Shown here: positions 44,400-53,062 of the stretch, one piece after another
Layout of the letters: each line of letters starts with the position of its first letter
How positions within the stretch are numbered: the stretch's first letter is position 1
Assembly (NCBI RefSeq): GCF_001612635.1
Contig: NZ_BDAV01000004.1
Coordinates: 186,001-250,000, forward strand
DNA: 64,000 bases
Direction of reading: 5' to 3'
DNA from: Nocardia africana NBRC 100379
GTDB taxonomy: Bacteria; Actinomycetota; Actinomycetes; Mycobacteriales; Mycobacteriaceae
Position numbers and translations under genes: made by a program
Notes under the pieces: generated by a model
Databases searched by the model: none
Seen by the model: only the letters and a program-made list of their open reading frames with translations
Told to the model about the DNA's origin: nothing

Positions 44400-45563
44400 T
44401 CAGCTCGCGCGAGCCCGAACCAGCGTGCGGTGACAGATCTCGACCGGATCGGCGACATCGGAGACGGTGGCGGCGGCCGCGGCAGCGGCCTTGCGATAGG
44501 ACTCGTCGTCGAGCACGGTGTGCACCGCCGCGCGCAGCGATTCGGGGGTGAACGGCCGCACCAGCACCGAACTGCCTTGGCGGACCGCACGATTGGCGAG
44601 TTCCCACTGATCCCCGCCACCGGGCACCGTCACGATCGGCACGCCGGCGAGCAGCGTTTTGGCCAGCAACCCGTGTCCCCCGCCGCCGACCACCACGGCG
44701 GCATGGCGCAACAGCTCGTCCTGCCGTCCCAGACCCGCCGTCGCCCACGGCGGAAGATCCGCCGGTGGCGTATCGAGCATCGAGATCGCCACTCGCACAT
44801 CGCTGTTCGCGAGCGCCTCCACCGCACCGGTCGCCAGATCACCGAATCCGGTGCGGGCCGTGGACGGCGCGACCACCACCAGCGGCCGGTCACCGGGCGG
44901 CGGCGCCAGCACCTCCGAGGTCGGCTCCCACAGCAGCGGCCCCACCACATGCGCGTTCTCGGGCCAATCCGGCCGATCGACCTCCAGAGCGGGCAGGGTG
45001 GCGATCAACCGGGCATCCGGGCCCGGATCCACCTCCGGCAGGCCCACGCTCGCCCGAGCCGCCCCGCGCTGGCGCTCACCGCGGGTGATCGCGCGCGCGG
45101 TCAGCCCGCGCAGCACCGTATCGCGCATCCGCCCGCGCAGGCCCTCACCCGGCGCGAGCCCACTGCCGATGGGCGGCAACGCTTTCGACGGCAGATACAG
45201 CGGATGCGGGGACAGCTCGACCCACGGCACCCCCAGCCGCTCGGCGGCCATCCCACCGCCGGCAGTGAGCACATCCGAGACCACCAGCTCCGGCAGCATC
45301 GCGCTGAGATCGGGGAGGATCTCCGAGGAGATATGAGCCGCTCGGTCGTGGATCCGCGCACCCGCGTCGGCGTCGTCGTCCTGCGGGCGCGGCGCCAAAC
45401 CCTTCAACCGCCGCACCGCGATGCCCGCCTCCCGCGCCGCGTCGAACCAGCGCGGACTGGTGAACAACACCGGGTCATCGCCGGCCTGAAGAAACCGCAG
45501 GCACAGCGCGATCGCCGGAAACGCATGACCCGGATCCGGCCCCGCGACGACAGCCACTCGCAT
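44400..45563 (-). CDS. GT-B type glycosyltransferase (Rv2739c-like)
   Basis: The product has 387 residues from ATG 45563; ATG 45575 is an alternative. It resembles UGT/MGT glycosyltransferases: MRVAVVAGPDPGHAFPAIAL at the N-terminus and GGGGHGLLAKTLLAGVPIVTVPGGGDQWELANR as the nucleotide-sugar signature with the H-G-L-L-A-K stretch. It probably transfers a sugar from a nucleotide donor to a hydrophobic or phenolic acceptor. The homologue in M. tuberculosis is the alanine-rich Rv2739c, also beside DUF3046. Confidence 0.87.
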   Translation of the reverse strand: MRVAVVAGPDPGHAFPAIALCLRFLQAGDDPVLFTSPRWFDAAREAGIAVRRLKGLAPRPQDDDADAGARIHDRAAHISSEILPDLSAMLPELVVSDVLTAGGGMAAERLGVPWVELSPHPLYLPSKALPPIGSGLAPGEGLRGRMRDTVLRGLTARAITRGERQRGAARASVGLPEVDPGPDARLIATLPALEVDRPDWPENAHVVGPLLWEPTSEVLAPPPGDRPLVVVAPSTARTGFGDLATGAVEALANSDVRVAISMLDTPPADLPPWATAGLGRQDELLRHAAVVVGGGGHGLLAKTLLAGVPIVTVPGGGDQWELANRAVRQGSSVLVRPFTPESLRAAVHTVLDDESYRKAAAAAAATVSDVADPVEICHRTLVRARAS

Positions 45564-45671
45564 GCGCCCCACCATGCCATACCCCGTCCCCACCCGATGC
45601 CGGGCGGGCACAGCTACCCGACGGTCATGAACGTCGCCCGGGTCGATCGTGGCCGCTCACAGTGCCTGCGA

Positions 45672-46421
45672 TCAGTCGGCGAAGTGGTACAGCTCGAACC
45701 CGACGGCACGCTCGGCATCGAAACCGGCGTGCGGTCCCGTGGCCCGATCCACGATGGCGCGGGCCTGATCCGCCACCGGCTCATCGCTCAGCGCGCTCAG
45801 GTAGCGACTGTGCTGCATCAGCGAATCCACGGCCGCGCCCACGGTATCGGTGACGTCCACCGCATGCGTCACCACCGGACCCACCACCGCGGCCCAGCGC
45901 GGCGTCCAGATCGGCAATTCGGCCAACTCCGGGAAGATCCACTCGTTGCCCGCATCCGAGATCGCGTCCAGCGCACTGCGGCCCACCGCGCGATGATCGG
46001 CGCTGTTGGCATAACCGGGCGCCCAGGTGTCGCCGAAATTGAACAACACCACCATCTCCGGACGATGCCGCCGGATCGCCGCGGCCAGATCGCGGCGCAA
46101 CCCGAGACCGCCCTCGACCCGCCCGTCCGGATAGCCGAGGAATTCGACGTCCTCGACCCCGACCGCGCGCGCCGACGCGATCTCCTCCCGCTCCCGCACC
46201 GGGCCGCACTCGGCCGGCGGCAGGCCCGCGATCCCGGCCTCACCGCTGGTGGCCAGCAGATACCGGATGTTCTTACCCTGCTTCGTCCAGCGAGCCACCG
46301 CGGCCGCGGCACCATACTCGATATCGTCGGGATGGGCGACGATCACCAGACCGCGCTGCCAATCCTCGGGTAGATGGGCTGTAATTGTGGCCTCCGCTTC
46401 GCTCCGGCGGGGTAGGTTCAC
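45672..46421 (-). CDS. PIG-L family deacetylase
   Basis: The product has 249 residues. LVIVAHPDDIEYGAAAAVARW carries the metal-binding AHPDD, and SADHRAVGRSALDAI carries the third metal ligand (H-x-x-V). These Zn enzymes deacetylate GlcNAc-type substrates or mycothiol conjugates. The length is a little shorter than MshB/Mca, so another small substrate is possible. GTG 46421 is used. Confidence 0.88.
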   Translation of the reverse strand: MNLPRRSEAEATITAHLPEDWQRGLVIVAHPDDIEYGAAAAVARWTKQGKNIRYLLATSGEAGIAGLPPAECGPVREREEIASARAVGVEDVEFLGYPDGRVEGGLGLRRDLAAAIRRHRPEMVVLFNFGDTWAPGYANSADHRAVGRSALDAISDAGNEWIFPELAELPIWTPRWAAVVGPVVTHAVDVTDTVGAAVDSLMQHSRYLSALSDEPVADQARAIVDRATGPHAGFDAERAVGFELYHFAD

Positions 46422-46477
46422 CGCTTGCGAAACGCTAGCACAGCAAGTTTCTCGCCTTCGTCGTCACGAAACAGCAA

Positions 46478-46509
46478 CGGGCCGTTCGGCTTTCGCACCG
46501 AACGGCCCG
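46478..46509 (-). terminator. 12-bp hairpin after the small membrane protein gene
   Basis: CGGGCCGTTCGG and CCGAACGGCCCG form a perfect 12-bp stem with an 8-base loop. Reading on the minus strand, it starts 11 bp after the stop at 46521 and is followed by TTGCTGTTT. Confidence 0.8.
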
Positions 46510-46520
46510 GGTGTGGCTCG

Positions 46521-46694
46521 CTACAGTTTGGTGACCGTCGATTTGTTCGAGCCGGAGACGGCCTTGTACAGCAGGTACAGGCCGAAGACTACGACGCTGA
46601 TCATCAGGATCGGGAACAACGCCTTGACCAGCGCGCCGATCACGATCAGCGCCAGCCACACGAGCGCGACGACGCCCAGAATCTTCCAGAACAT
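46521..46694 (-). CDS. tiny membrane protein near the psp genes
   Basis: The product has 57 residues from ATG 46694 (MFWKILGVVALVWLALIVIG), with GGGAGG 8 bases upstream; an ATG two codons earlier has too short a spacing. Two hydrophobic segments, LGVVALVWLALIVIGALV and LFPILMISVVVFGLYLLY, are separated by Lys-Ala-Leu, and the tail AVSGSNKSTVTKL is polar. It lies 209 bp downstream of pspM with its own terminator. It is in the place where mycobacteria have pspN, but it is not similar to PspN as far as I can tell. It may be a member of the envelope-stress set; this is inference. Confidence 0.75.
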   Translation of the reverse strand: MFWKILGVVALVWLALIVIGALVKALFPILMISVVVFGLYLLYKAVSGSNKSTVTKL

Positions 46695-46903
46695 GTCCAT
46701 TCCTCCCGAAGGGTTTCCGAACCGCCGTCAGCGCGATCCGACTCCTCCATACTGTCAACTCGGCACCGGAAAATCACCAGGTCACAACCGATATCCGGGA
46801 AATCTCAGGGTGAACCCTTAGCCTGGTCGTCCGCGAGGATCGGTCCGGAACGGGACGCCCCCGATGCGCGCGCGATCGCGCGGCGCCGCCGAGGTACCGG
46901 TGC

Positions 46904-48343
46904 TCAGTGCCGGTCGGCCGGGTCGGTGAGCGCCTGGGCCCAGCCGTCCAGTCGGTCGGCCGCCTCGCGCAAGGTGAACATGGCCCAGCCGAAGTCGTCC
47001 GCCGGTGTCGGTGCTGCGCTCGCTCCGGCCGCCAGGATCTGACCGGCCGCGGCGACCAGCTGCTCGTATTCGGTCACGCCGGATTCCAGTCGGCCGACCA
47101 TCGCGCCCGATTGCCGCCGTAACGCGGCCCCGGCATGCGAGGTCGCGACCACCTCGAGCGCCTTCTCCATCGCCGCGATATCCCCGGCCAGAGCGTGCAG
47201 GGCGGCCGCGCCGGATGCCGCGGTCGCCACGGTGTCGGCGAAATCGTCGGCCGGGATTCGCCCGCTCGCCTCGATCTGCCGGCCGAGCGCGTGAAAGGCC
47301 CGCTCGGCCCGGACCAGCCGGGCGATCGGCGCCCACGCCGCGGAATGAACAGCGGGCAGTCGCCGCGGTACGAACGCGGCGGGCGGCAGCGGGTTGCGCC
47401 GCAATTCCAGGTAGCGGCGGGTGCTCACCGCCGCGCCGGTCACCAGCGCGGCCGCACCGCCACCGACGACGACAACCGCCCAGACCGGCGCCGAGATCGC
47501 CACCAGACCCGCTGTTCCCAGCGCGGTCACACCGGAGGCCGCGCTCCAGCGGAGACTGCGCCGCCGCACCCGCCGCCGGCGGCGGAGTTCCCGCTCCCGC
47601 GGGTCGGCCCACTTCCGGACCGCATGCAATGCGAATTCCCCGGCATCGCGCAGCGCGCCCGGAACCCGCCCCGCACGCGCGAGCGGCTCCTCCGCGGCCA
47701 CCTCGAAGGGATCGGAAGGCGCGCTCCGGCCAGGCGAACGACGGCGCTCGCGCGGGTCCCCACCGGCTTCGCGTGATCCGGTGTGCGACCGGGCGGCGGG
47801 CTCACGGGTTTCATGGATGACGCCGGGAGCGCCCGGGCTCTCTGTGTCCGATGCGCGATCGAATGTCGGTCGGCCCCTATCGGATTCGAGATCGGGTGCC
47901 CTACCGCGCCGACGACTACTTCGGCGACCGCGCAGGATCCCGCGGCCCTCGGCCCGGGAGCGCCGGTCCACGCCCGTATCGTCCCCTGCGCCGGATGCGA
48001 CCTCGGATGATCGACGTTGCGCGGCATCGCTGTCGGGCCGCGCATACGCTGCGGATGCGGTCGTGCCCGGTGGCGGAGGAACCTCGACGCCGGGCGCAGC
48101 GCTTTCCGCGGGAACCGGCGAAGGCGGGGCCGCACCGGAAAGCCGGTGCCGCTCAATGGATTCGGCGATCGACTGCCACGCGGCAGCGTCGGCGACGGGT
48201 GGGGACGCCGCCAGTGGCATCCGCGCCGCATCGGTCGGCGGTGCGGCGGAGGCGGGCGGCGCGGACGCGGCGGCACGAGCGGATCGGGACCAGGGCCGCG
48301 CACGGGTCGGCGCGGGCTCGCTACCTGCCCGCGTTCGCCCCAT
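46904..48343 (-). CDS. pspM: PspM-like membrane protein of the phage-shock system
   Basis: The product has 479 residues. Residues 1-230 are Arg/Pro/Ala/Ser-rich and probably disordered, longer than in mycobacterial PspM (about 270 total). Residues 265-310 hold two membrane segments (ASGVTALGTAGLVAISA, PVWAVVVVGGGAAALVTGA). The rest is a cytoplasmic helical part. It follows pspA by 32 bp, the mycobacterial order clgR-pspA-pspM. PspM binds PspA in mycobacteria and couples envelope stress to ClgR. The assignment rests on location and the two-segment layout. Confidence 0.75.
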   Translation of the reverse strand: MGRTRAGSEPAPTRARPWSRSARAAASAPPASAAPPTDAARMPLAASPPVADAAAWQSIAESIERHRLSGAAPPSPVPAESAAPGVEVPPPPGTTASAAYARPDSDAAQRRSSEVASGAGDDTGVDRRSRAEGRGILRGRRSSRRRGRAPDLESDRGRPTFDRASDTESPGAPGVIHETREPAARSHTGSREAGGDPRERRRSPGRSAPSDPFEVAAEEPLARAGRVPGALRDAGEFALHAVRKWADPRERELRRRRRVRRRSLRWSAASGVTALGTAGLVAISAPVWAVVVVGGGAAALVTGAAVSTRRYLELRRNPLPPAAFVPRRLPAVHSAAWAPIARLVRAERAFHALGRQIEASGRIPADDFADTVATAASGAAALHALAGDIAAMEKALEVVATSHAGAALRRQSGAMVGRLESGVTEYEQLVAAAGQILAAGASAAPTPADDFGWAMFTLREAADRLDGWAQALTDPADRH

Positions 48344-48375
48344 GTGCCCAGCCTTCCGATCGACCCGCTACGCGC

Positions 48376-49188
48376 CTACTGCTGCGCGGCCTGGCCCTTG
48401 TTCACCTGCGGCTGAGCCGGGTTGGCGATGGACTGACCGGCGGAGTCGCCCGAGGGCAGCGCGTCGCCACGCATGGAGGCGCGAATCTGCTCGAGGCGGT
48501 TGTGGCCGGCCATCTGCACGCTGGCCTGCTGCACCTCCATCATGCGGCCCTGCACGGTGTTCTGCGCGAGCTCGGCGGCGCCCAGCGCGTTGGCGTAGCG
48601 ACGCTCGATCTTCTCGCGCACCGCGTCCAGGCTGGGGGTGCTGCCGGGGGCGGACAGTGTCGAATCCATCTGCTGCAACGACGCGGAGACCTGCTCCTGC
48701 ATCTTGGCCTGCTCGAGCTGGCTGAGCAGCTTGGTGCGCTCGGCGACCTTCTGCTGCAACAGCATGGCGTTCTGCTCGACGGCCTTCTTGGCCTGGGCGG
48801 CGGCCTGCAGGGACTGGTCGTGCAGCACCTTCAGGTCCTCGACGGACTGTTCGGCGGTGACCAGCTGGGCCGCGAACGCCTCGGCGGCGTTGGTGTACTG
48901 GATCGCCTTGTCGGCGTCGCCGGCGGCATTGGCCTGATCGGCCAGCTGGACGGCCTGGCGCGCGTTGGCGTTGAGCTTCTCGACCTCGTCGAGCTGACGG
49001 TTGAGCTTCATCTCCAGCTGGCGCTGGTTACCGATCACCGACGCGGCCTGCTGCGACAGGGCCTGGTGTTGACGCTGGGCTTCCTCGATAGCCTGCTGAA
49101 TCTGCACCTTCGGATCCGCATGCTCCTCGATCTTCGAATCGAAGAGGGCCATCAGGTACTTCCAGGCCTTCACGAACGGATTAGCCAT
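48376..49188 (-). CDS. pspA: PspA/IM30 family envelope-stress protein
   Basis: The product has 270 residues from ATG 49188 ([20 protein letters not shown]). The first 25 residues form the amphipathic membrane-binding helix and the next 200 are long coiled coils, as in ESCRT-III-like Psp[37 protein letters not shown] is the first coil. The C-terminal 30 residues are polar. It maintains membrane integrity and holds the regulator ClgR. It lies 219 bp downstream of clgR. Confidence 0.93.
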   Translation of the reverse strand: MANPFVKAWKYLMALFDSKIEEHADPKVQIQQAIEEAQRQHQALSQQAASVIGNQRQLEMKLNRQLDEVEKLNANARQAVQLADQANAAGDADKAIQYTNAAEAFAAQLVTAEQSVEDLKVLHDQSLQAAAQAKKAVEQNAMLLQQKVAERTKLLSQLEQAKMQEQVSASLQQMDSTLSAPGSTPSLDAVREKIERRYANALGAAELAQNTVQGRMMEVQQASVQMAGHNRLEQIRASMRGDALPSGDSAGQSIANPAQPQVNKGQAAQQ

Positions 49189-49407
49189 CGATTGATCCCG
49201 CCTCCATCTGACTACGCCGCGCCCCAGCACGGCGGCGGTGCGCGACCGTCACGCACCCCTGGGTCCCTATCCTCCACGGCGTCGGCTCCGGGCTCCCGAA
49301 CCACCCGTAACCGACGCTTACAGAGAATCTATCGGTTTCCGCTCCGTCGTACAGCCTTGCCGGCGACGATCCGGCGCCGGCAGTCGTGATCGCCGGTTCG
49401 CGGCGAG

Positions 49408-49779
49408 TCACTTCGCTTGCACCAAAACCAGTTTCTCGGCCTTCGGGGCTGGAATCACGATCCGGGTGTCCTCGGCGATTCCGGCACGCGCCGACGCGTT
49501 CGCGGCGGTCGCGGTGTCGGCGGTCTCCGTCGCGGGCGCCGGGTTGTCGGCGTCGGCCATGGTGGCGCTCACGTCGACCAGCACCTGCGACAGCGGCACA
49601 TCCAGCGCCTGGCAGATCGCGGCCAGCAGTTCGCTCGAGGCCTCTTTACGACCGCGTTCGACTTCGGACAGATAGCCCAGGCTCACGCGCGCCGACGTCG
49701 ACACCTCGCGCAGGGTCCGGCTCTGGGCGATCCGAGCGCGCCGCAGACTCTCGCCGATGGCCTCTCGAAGCAGCGTCAT
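49408..49779 (-). CDS. clgR: ClgR-type XRE regulator of Clp proteases and psp genes
   Basis: The product has 123 residues from ATG 49779, with GAGGAG 7 bases upstream. The helix-turn-helix ([32 protein letters not shown]) is nearly the canonical ClgR sequence. The C-terminal half is Ala/Thr-rich and ends VLVQAK. In mycobacteria and corynebacteria ClgR activates clp genes and the psp operon and is itself degraded by ClpCP. Position before pspA supports this. Confidence 0.92.
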   Translation of the reverse strand: MTLLREAIGESLRRARIAQSRTLREVSTSARVSLGYLSEVERGRKEASSELLAAICQALDVPLSQVLVDVSATMADADNPAPATETADTATAANASARAGIAEDTRIVIPAPKAEKLVLVQAK

Positions 49780-49925
49780 CTCGTTCTCCTCACGTTCTCG
49801 CCTCACCGGGCCGAGCGCGACCGCCGTCGAGCGTGACGCACCCTCCGTCTACAGTGCCAACGTCGCATGCCACCCCGTTGGTTCCCGCCCGCGGGAACCG
49901 ATCGGCAGCCACCGGAAAGCCGTCG

Positions 49926-50462
49926 TCAGCCGGTGCCGGTGCGGTCGCCGCCACCGACGCGGCGCACCAGCTCCGCGACGGCCGTGCGAACCGCGCTCAT
50001 CCTGATCGTCCACCGGTCCCCGGCCAGCTGCAACCGCATCACCTCGGTCCCTCCGGGCCCGCTCAGCCCCAGGAAGACGGTGCCGACCGGGCAACCGTTC
50101 TGCGGGTCCGGCCCGGCGACGCCGGTCAGTCCGATGCCCCAGTCGGCCTCGCAGACCGTGCGCGCGCCGACGGCGAGCTGTTCGGCGGTTGCCGCCGCGA
50201 CCGGCCCGTCCGCGGCCAGAGTGTCTTCGCTCACGCCGGCCAGGCGATGTTTGAGATCGGTGGCGTAGACGATCACTCCGCCGCGCAACACCACGCTGGC
50301 TCCCGGCACCCCCGCGATCGTGGCCGCGAGCAAGCCGGCGGTCAGGGATTCGGCGGTGGCCACCGTCTGTCCGATGCGGGTCAGCGTCGCCACCAGCTCG
50401 GCGGCCTCCGGAGCAGCGGCCAGCGGGTCGGCGGTAGCCACGTCGGCGCCCACGGTCGTCAC
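49926..50462 (-). CDS. CinA C-terminal-domain protein (nicotinamide-nucleotide amidase type)
   Basis: The product has 178 residues from GTG 50462. It is the CinA_C domain alone: TVATAESLTAGLLAATIAGVPGASVVLRGGVIVYA and VGLTGVAGPDPQNGCPVGTVFLGL are the family blocks. Such proteins deamidate NMN or pyridine nucleotide by-products. The start overlaps pgsA by 4 bp. In related genera this gene also lies between pgsA and clgR. Confidence 0.88.
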   Translation of the reverse strand: MTTVGADVATADPLAAAPEAAELVATLTRIGQTVATAESLTAGLLAATIAGVPGASVVLRGGVIVYATDLKHRLAGVSEDTLAADGPVAAATAEQLAVGARTVCEADWGIGLTGVAGPDPQNGCPVGTVFLGLSGPGGTEVMRLQLAGDRWTIRMSAVRTAVAELVRRVGGGDRTGTG

Positions 50463-51127
50463 CGCCGCTCGACCGGGCGCGCCCACAACCGGGCCGCCTG
50501 CACCACGTAATCCAGTCCGGTCACCACGGTCAGCACGACGGCGACGTACATCAGCGCCATTCCCGCGCTCGCCCACGCGCCCGCGAGCGGCAGCAGCAGG
50601 ACACCGATCGCCACCGACTGCACCAGAGTCTTGGCCTTACCGCCGCGACCGGCCGGGATCACGCCGCGACGGACCACCGCGAGCCGCAGCAGCGTCACGC
50701 CGATCTCGCGGGCACAGATCACGACGGTGATCCACCACGGCAGATCGCCCAGTGCCGACAACCCGATCAGGGCCGCACCGATCAGCGCCTTGTCGGCGAT
50801 CGGATCGGCCAACTTGCCGAAGTCGGTGACCAGTCCGTACTTGCGCGCGAGCTGGCCGTCGATGCGGTCGGTGATGGCCGCGACGCCGAACAACGCGGCC
50901 GCGGCGATCCGCCACCCGGTGTCGTGGCCGCCGGCGGCGAACAACGCCAGCAGGAAGATCGGCACGATCACGATGCGCAGGACCGTGAGAATGTTGGCGA
51001 TGTTCATCAGCGGGACCGCGGAGGGCTCGACCGTCCGGTTCGATTGCGGCGGAACGAGATTCGCTCGCGCTCTGCCGGCCTCGGCCCAGGTCCGGTCCAT
51101 ATCGTCGCTCTGCACGCTCACCGGCAC
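50459..51127 (-). CDS. pgsA: CDP-diacylglycerol-glycerol-3-phosphate 3-phosphatidyltransferase
   Basis: The product has 222 residues. The CDP-alcohol phosphotransferase motif DRIDGQLARKYGLVTDFGK, then LADPIADK, is intact (D-x2-D-G-x2-A-R-x8-G-x3-D-x3-D). About four membrane segments follow the motif. It makes phosphatidylglycerophosphate. The first 35 residues precede MNIANILTVLR, which is a likely alternative start. It corresponds to pgsA3 of M. tuberculosis. Confidence 0.93.
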   Translation of the reverse strand: MPVSVQSDDMDRTWAEAGRARANLVPPQSNRTVEPSAVPLMNIANILTVLRIVIVPIFLLALFAAGGHDTGWRIAAAALFGVAAITDRIDGQLARKYGLVTDFGKLADPIADKALIGAALIGLSALGDLPWWITVVICAREIGVTLLRLAVVRRGVIPAGRGGKAKTLVQSVAIGVLLLPLAGAWASAGMALMYVAVVLTVVTGLDYVVQAARLWARPVERR

Positions 51128-51240
51128 CCCCGGCCGGCGTGCACGCAGCCGCGGCCCCCGGCGAATCGAGGCAGGCGGGCGGACGAGATGTGCGGCACTC
51201 CACCAGACTATCGGTTAACGACCCGACTACTGTGCACCCC

Positions 51241-51783
51241 ATGACCACGCGGGCACATCACAGTGATTCGATCGGCGCCACCGACCCCGGCACCGTGCGA
51301 GTCCGACGCGCCCGCACCTCGGATGTGCCCGCCATCAAAAGCCTCGTCGACGTCTATGCCGGCCGCATCCTGCTGGAGAAGAATCTCGTCACCCTCTACG
51401 AGTCGGTCCAGGAATTCTGGGTGGCCGAGATCGACGGGCACCTCGTCGGATGTGGCGCACTACACGTGCTGTGGGCCGATCTGGGCGAGGTGCGCACGGT
51501 CGCCGTCCACCCCGATGCCAAGGGCCGCGGCGTCGGGCGCCTGATCGTGGATCAACTGATCGCGACCGCCCGCGAACTCCAGCTGCAGCGGCTGTTCGTG
51601 CTGACCTTCGAGGTGGAGTTCTTCTCCCGGCACGGGTTCGCCGAGATCGACGGCACGCCCGTCACGGCGGAAGTGTTCGCGGAGATGTGCCGCTCCTACG
51701 ACACCGGTGTGGCCGAATTCCTCGACCTCAGCTACGTCAAGCCGAACACCCTCGGCAATACTCGAATGCTGTTGACCCTCTGA
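51241..51783 (+). CDS. argA: amino-acid N-acetyltransferase (GNAT, ArgA type)
   Basis: The product has 180 residues. VAVHPDAKGRGVGRLIVDQL is the acetyl-CoA loop of GNAT enzymes. VRVRRARTSDVPAIKSLVDVYAGRILLEKNLVTLYE at the N-terminus and LFVLTFEVEFFSRHGFAEID match the short stand-alone N-acetylglutamate synthase (Rv2747 type). It starts arginine synthesis from glutamate. The divergent pgsA gene is 113 bp away. Confidence 0.85.
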   Translation: MTTRAHHSDSIGATDPGTVRVRRARTSDVPAIKSLVDVYAGRILLEKNLVTLYESVQEFWVAEIDGHLVGCGALHVLWADLGEVRTVAVHPDAKGRGVGRLIVDQLIATARELQLQRLFVLTFEVEFFSRHGFAEIDGTPVTAEVFAEMCRSYDTGVAEFLDLSYVKPNTLGNTRMLLTL

Positions 51784-51800
51784 ATCTTTCGGGAGCGCGC

Positions 51801-52103
51801 GTGCCGATCTTCGCCGTCCACTACACCTATTCCGATGCCACCGCCGCCGGGCGCGACGAGCATCGGCCCCGCCATCGGGAATGGCTGCGGAACCTGGTCG
51901 ACCAGGGTGTGGTCCTGACGACCGGGCCGTATGCCGACGGCTCCGGTGCGCTGCTGCTGTTCCGCGCCGACGATGCCGAGGCATTGGGCGAACTGCTCGC
52001 CTCCGATCCGTTCGCCCGGGAGGAGCTGATCGATGCGAAGCGATTCCTGGAGTGGACCCCGGTGATGGGCGCCTTCTCGGCTCAGGCGGCGCCGAACCCC
52101 TAG
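51801..52103 (+). CDS. YciI-like (ferredoxin-like fold) protein
   Basis: The product has 100 residues from GTG 51801, with GGGAG 7 bases upstream. The YciI pattern is clear: FAVHYTYSD, RPRHREWLRNLVDQGVVLTTGPYADGSGALLLF with the conserved His, and DPFAREELIDAKRFLEWTPVMG. The His and Asp can form a catalytic pair, but the substrate is unknown. It is 17 bp downstream of argA. Confidence 0.85.
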   Translation: MPIFAVHYTYSDATAAGRDEHRPRHREWLRNLVDQGVVLTTGPYADGSGALLLFRADDAEALGELLASDPFAREELIDAKRFLEWTPVMGAFSAQAAPNP

Positions 52104-52168
52104 GCAGGGGCGGCAAGCGCCCGCTACGATGCTCGGCATAGTCAACCAGTTGCATATGCGAGGTGGCG

Positions 52169-52585
52169 ATGCAGGCATTCCGACAGGCCGTGGAGGCACG
52201 TGACAGTGCGGCGATGGAGGCGTTGCTCGCCGAGAATGTCGTGTTCACCAGCCCGGTGGCGTTCCAGCCCTACCCGGGCCGGGCCATCACCGCCGCGATT
52301 CTGCGCGGCGTACTGCGCGTGTTCGAGGACTTCCGCTACGTCCGCGAAATCACCGACGCGGGCGGCCACGACTCGACGCTGATCTTCGAGGCCACCATCG
52401 ACGGTAAGCACGTCACCGGCGCCGACTTCATCCACACCGACGACGCGGGCCGCATCGACGACCTGATGGTGATGGTGCGCCCGCTCTCGGCGGCCAATGC
52501 CCTGGCCGTGGCGATGGGTGCGCAATTCGAGCGCATCCGGGCCGAGGCGGCCGAGCAGATCGAGCGGGAGAACGCGACGCTGTAA
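52169..52585 (+). CDS. SnoaL/NTF2-like protein
   Basis: The product has 138 residues from ATG 52169. FRQAVEARDSAAMEALLAENVVFTSPVAFQPYPGR and LRVFEDFRYVREI then FEATIDGKHVTGADFIHTDDAGRI give the cone-shaped NTF2 fold. The fold is used by isomerases, hydrolases and binding proteins, so the role is open. It is 65 bp downstream of the YciI gene. Confidence 0.85.
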   Translation: MQAFRQAVEARDSAAMEALLAENVVFTSPVAFQPYPGRAITAAILRGVLRVFEDFRYVREITDAGGHDSTLIFEATIDGKHVTGADFIHTDDAGRIDDLMVMVRPLSAANALAVAMGAQFERIRAEAAEQIERENATL

Positions 52586-52621
52586 GCCACACCGCGCGCT
52601 CGGGCGATCTACCGTGAACCG

Positions 52622-53047
52622 GTGCGATTGGATCCCGATACCGCGCTGGCGCGAGCCCGCGCGGCCCGCGTGGCCCGGCTGGGTACGACGGACCCGACCG
52701 GCCGGCCCCATCTCGTGCCCGTGACGTTCGCGCTCTCCCCGACGGGCCGGATCCTGGTCACCGCGGTCGATCACAAGCCCAAATCGACGACGGACCTGCG
52801 GCGGCTGCGCAATATCGCCGCCGAGAACCGGGTCTCGGTGCTGGCCGACGAATACGACGAGGACTGGTCGCGGCTGTGGTGGGTGCGGCTCGACGGCACC
52901 GCCGCCGTCGCCACCGACGGCACCGAACGCGCCGAGGCGATCGCCTGGCTCACCGCCAAATACCCGCAGTACCGGGACAACGCCCCGCGCGGACCGGTCA
53001 TCCGGGTGGAGATCCGGACCGTCACCGGCTGGGCCTACACCGGCTGA
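52622..53047 (+). CDS. TIGR03668-family F420-dependent (PPOX class) oxidoreductase
   Basis: The product has 141 residues from GTG 52622. VARLGTTDPTGRPHLVPVTFAL and DHKPKSTTDLRRLRNIAAENRVSVLADEYDEDWSRLWWVRLDG match the split-barrel PPOX class of actinobacteria, with the cofactor-binding KPK. The function is not established. The gene converges on ftsK with 15 bp between. Confidence 0.88.
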   Translation: MRLDPDTALARARAARVARLGTTDPTGRPHLVPVTFALSPTGRILVTAVDHKPKSTTDLRRLRNIAAENRVSVLADEYDEDWSRLWWVRLDGTAAVATDGTERAEAIAWLTAKYPQYRDNAPRGPVIRVEIRTVTGWAYTG

Positions 53048-53062
53048 GGCGTGTGCCGAAAC

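Noticed and set aside
44355..46373. Plus-strand reading frame of 672 codons
   Set aside because: Antisense to the glycosyltransferase and the PIG-L deacetylase; composition only Arg/His/Pro/Gln.
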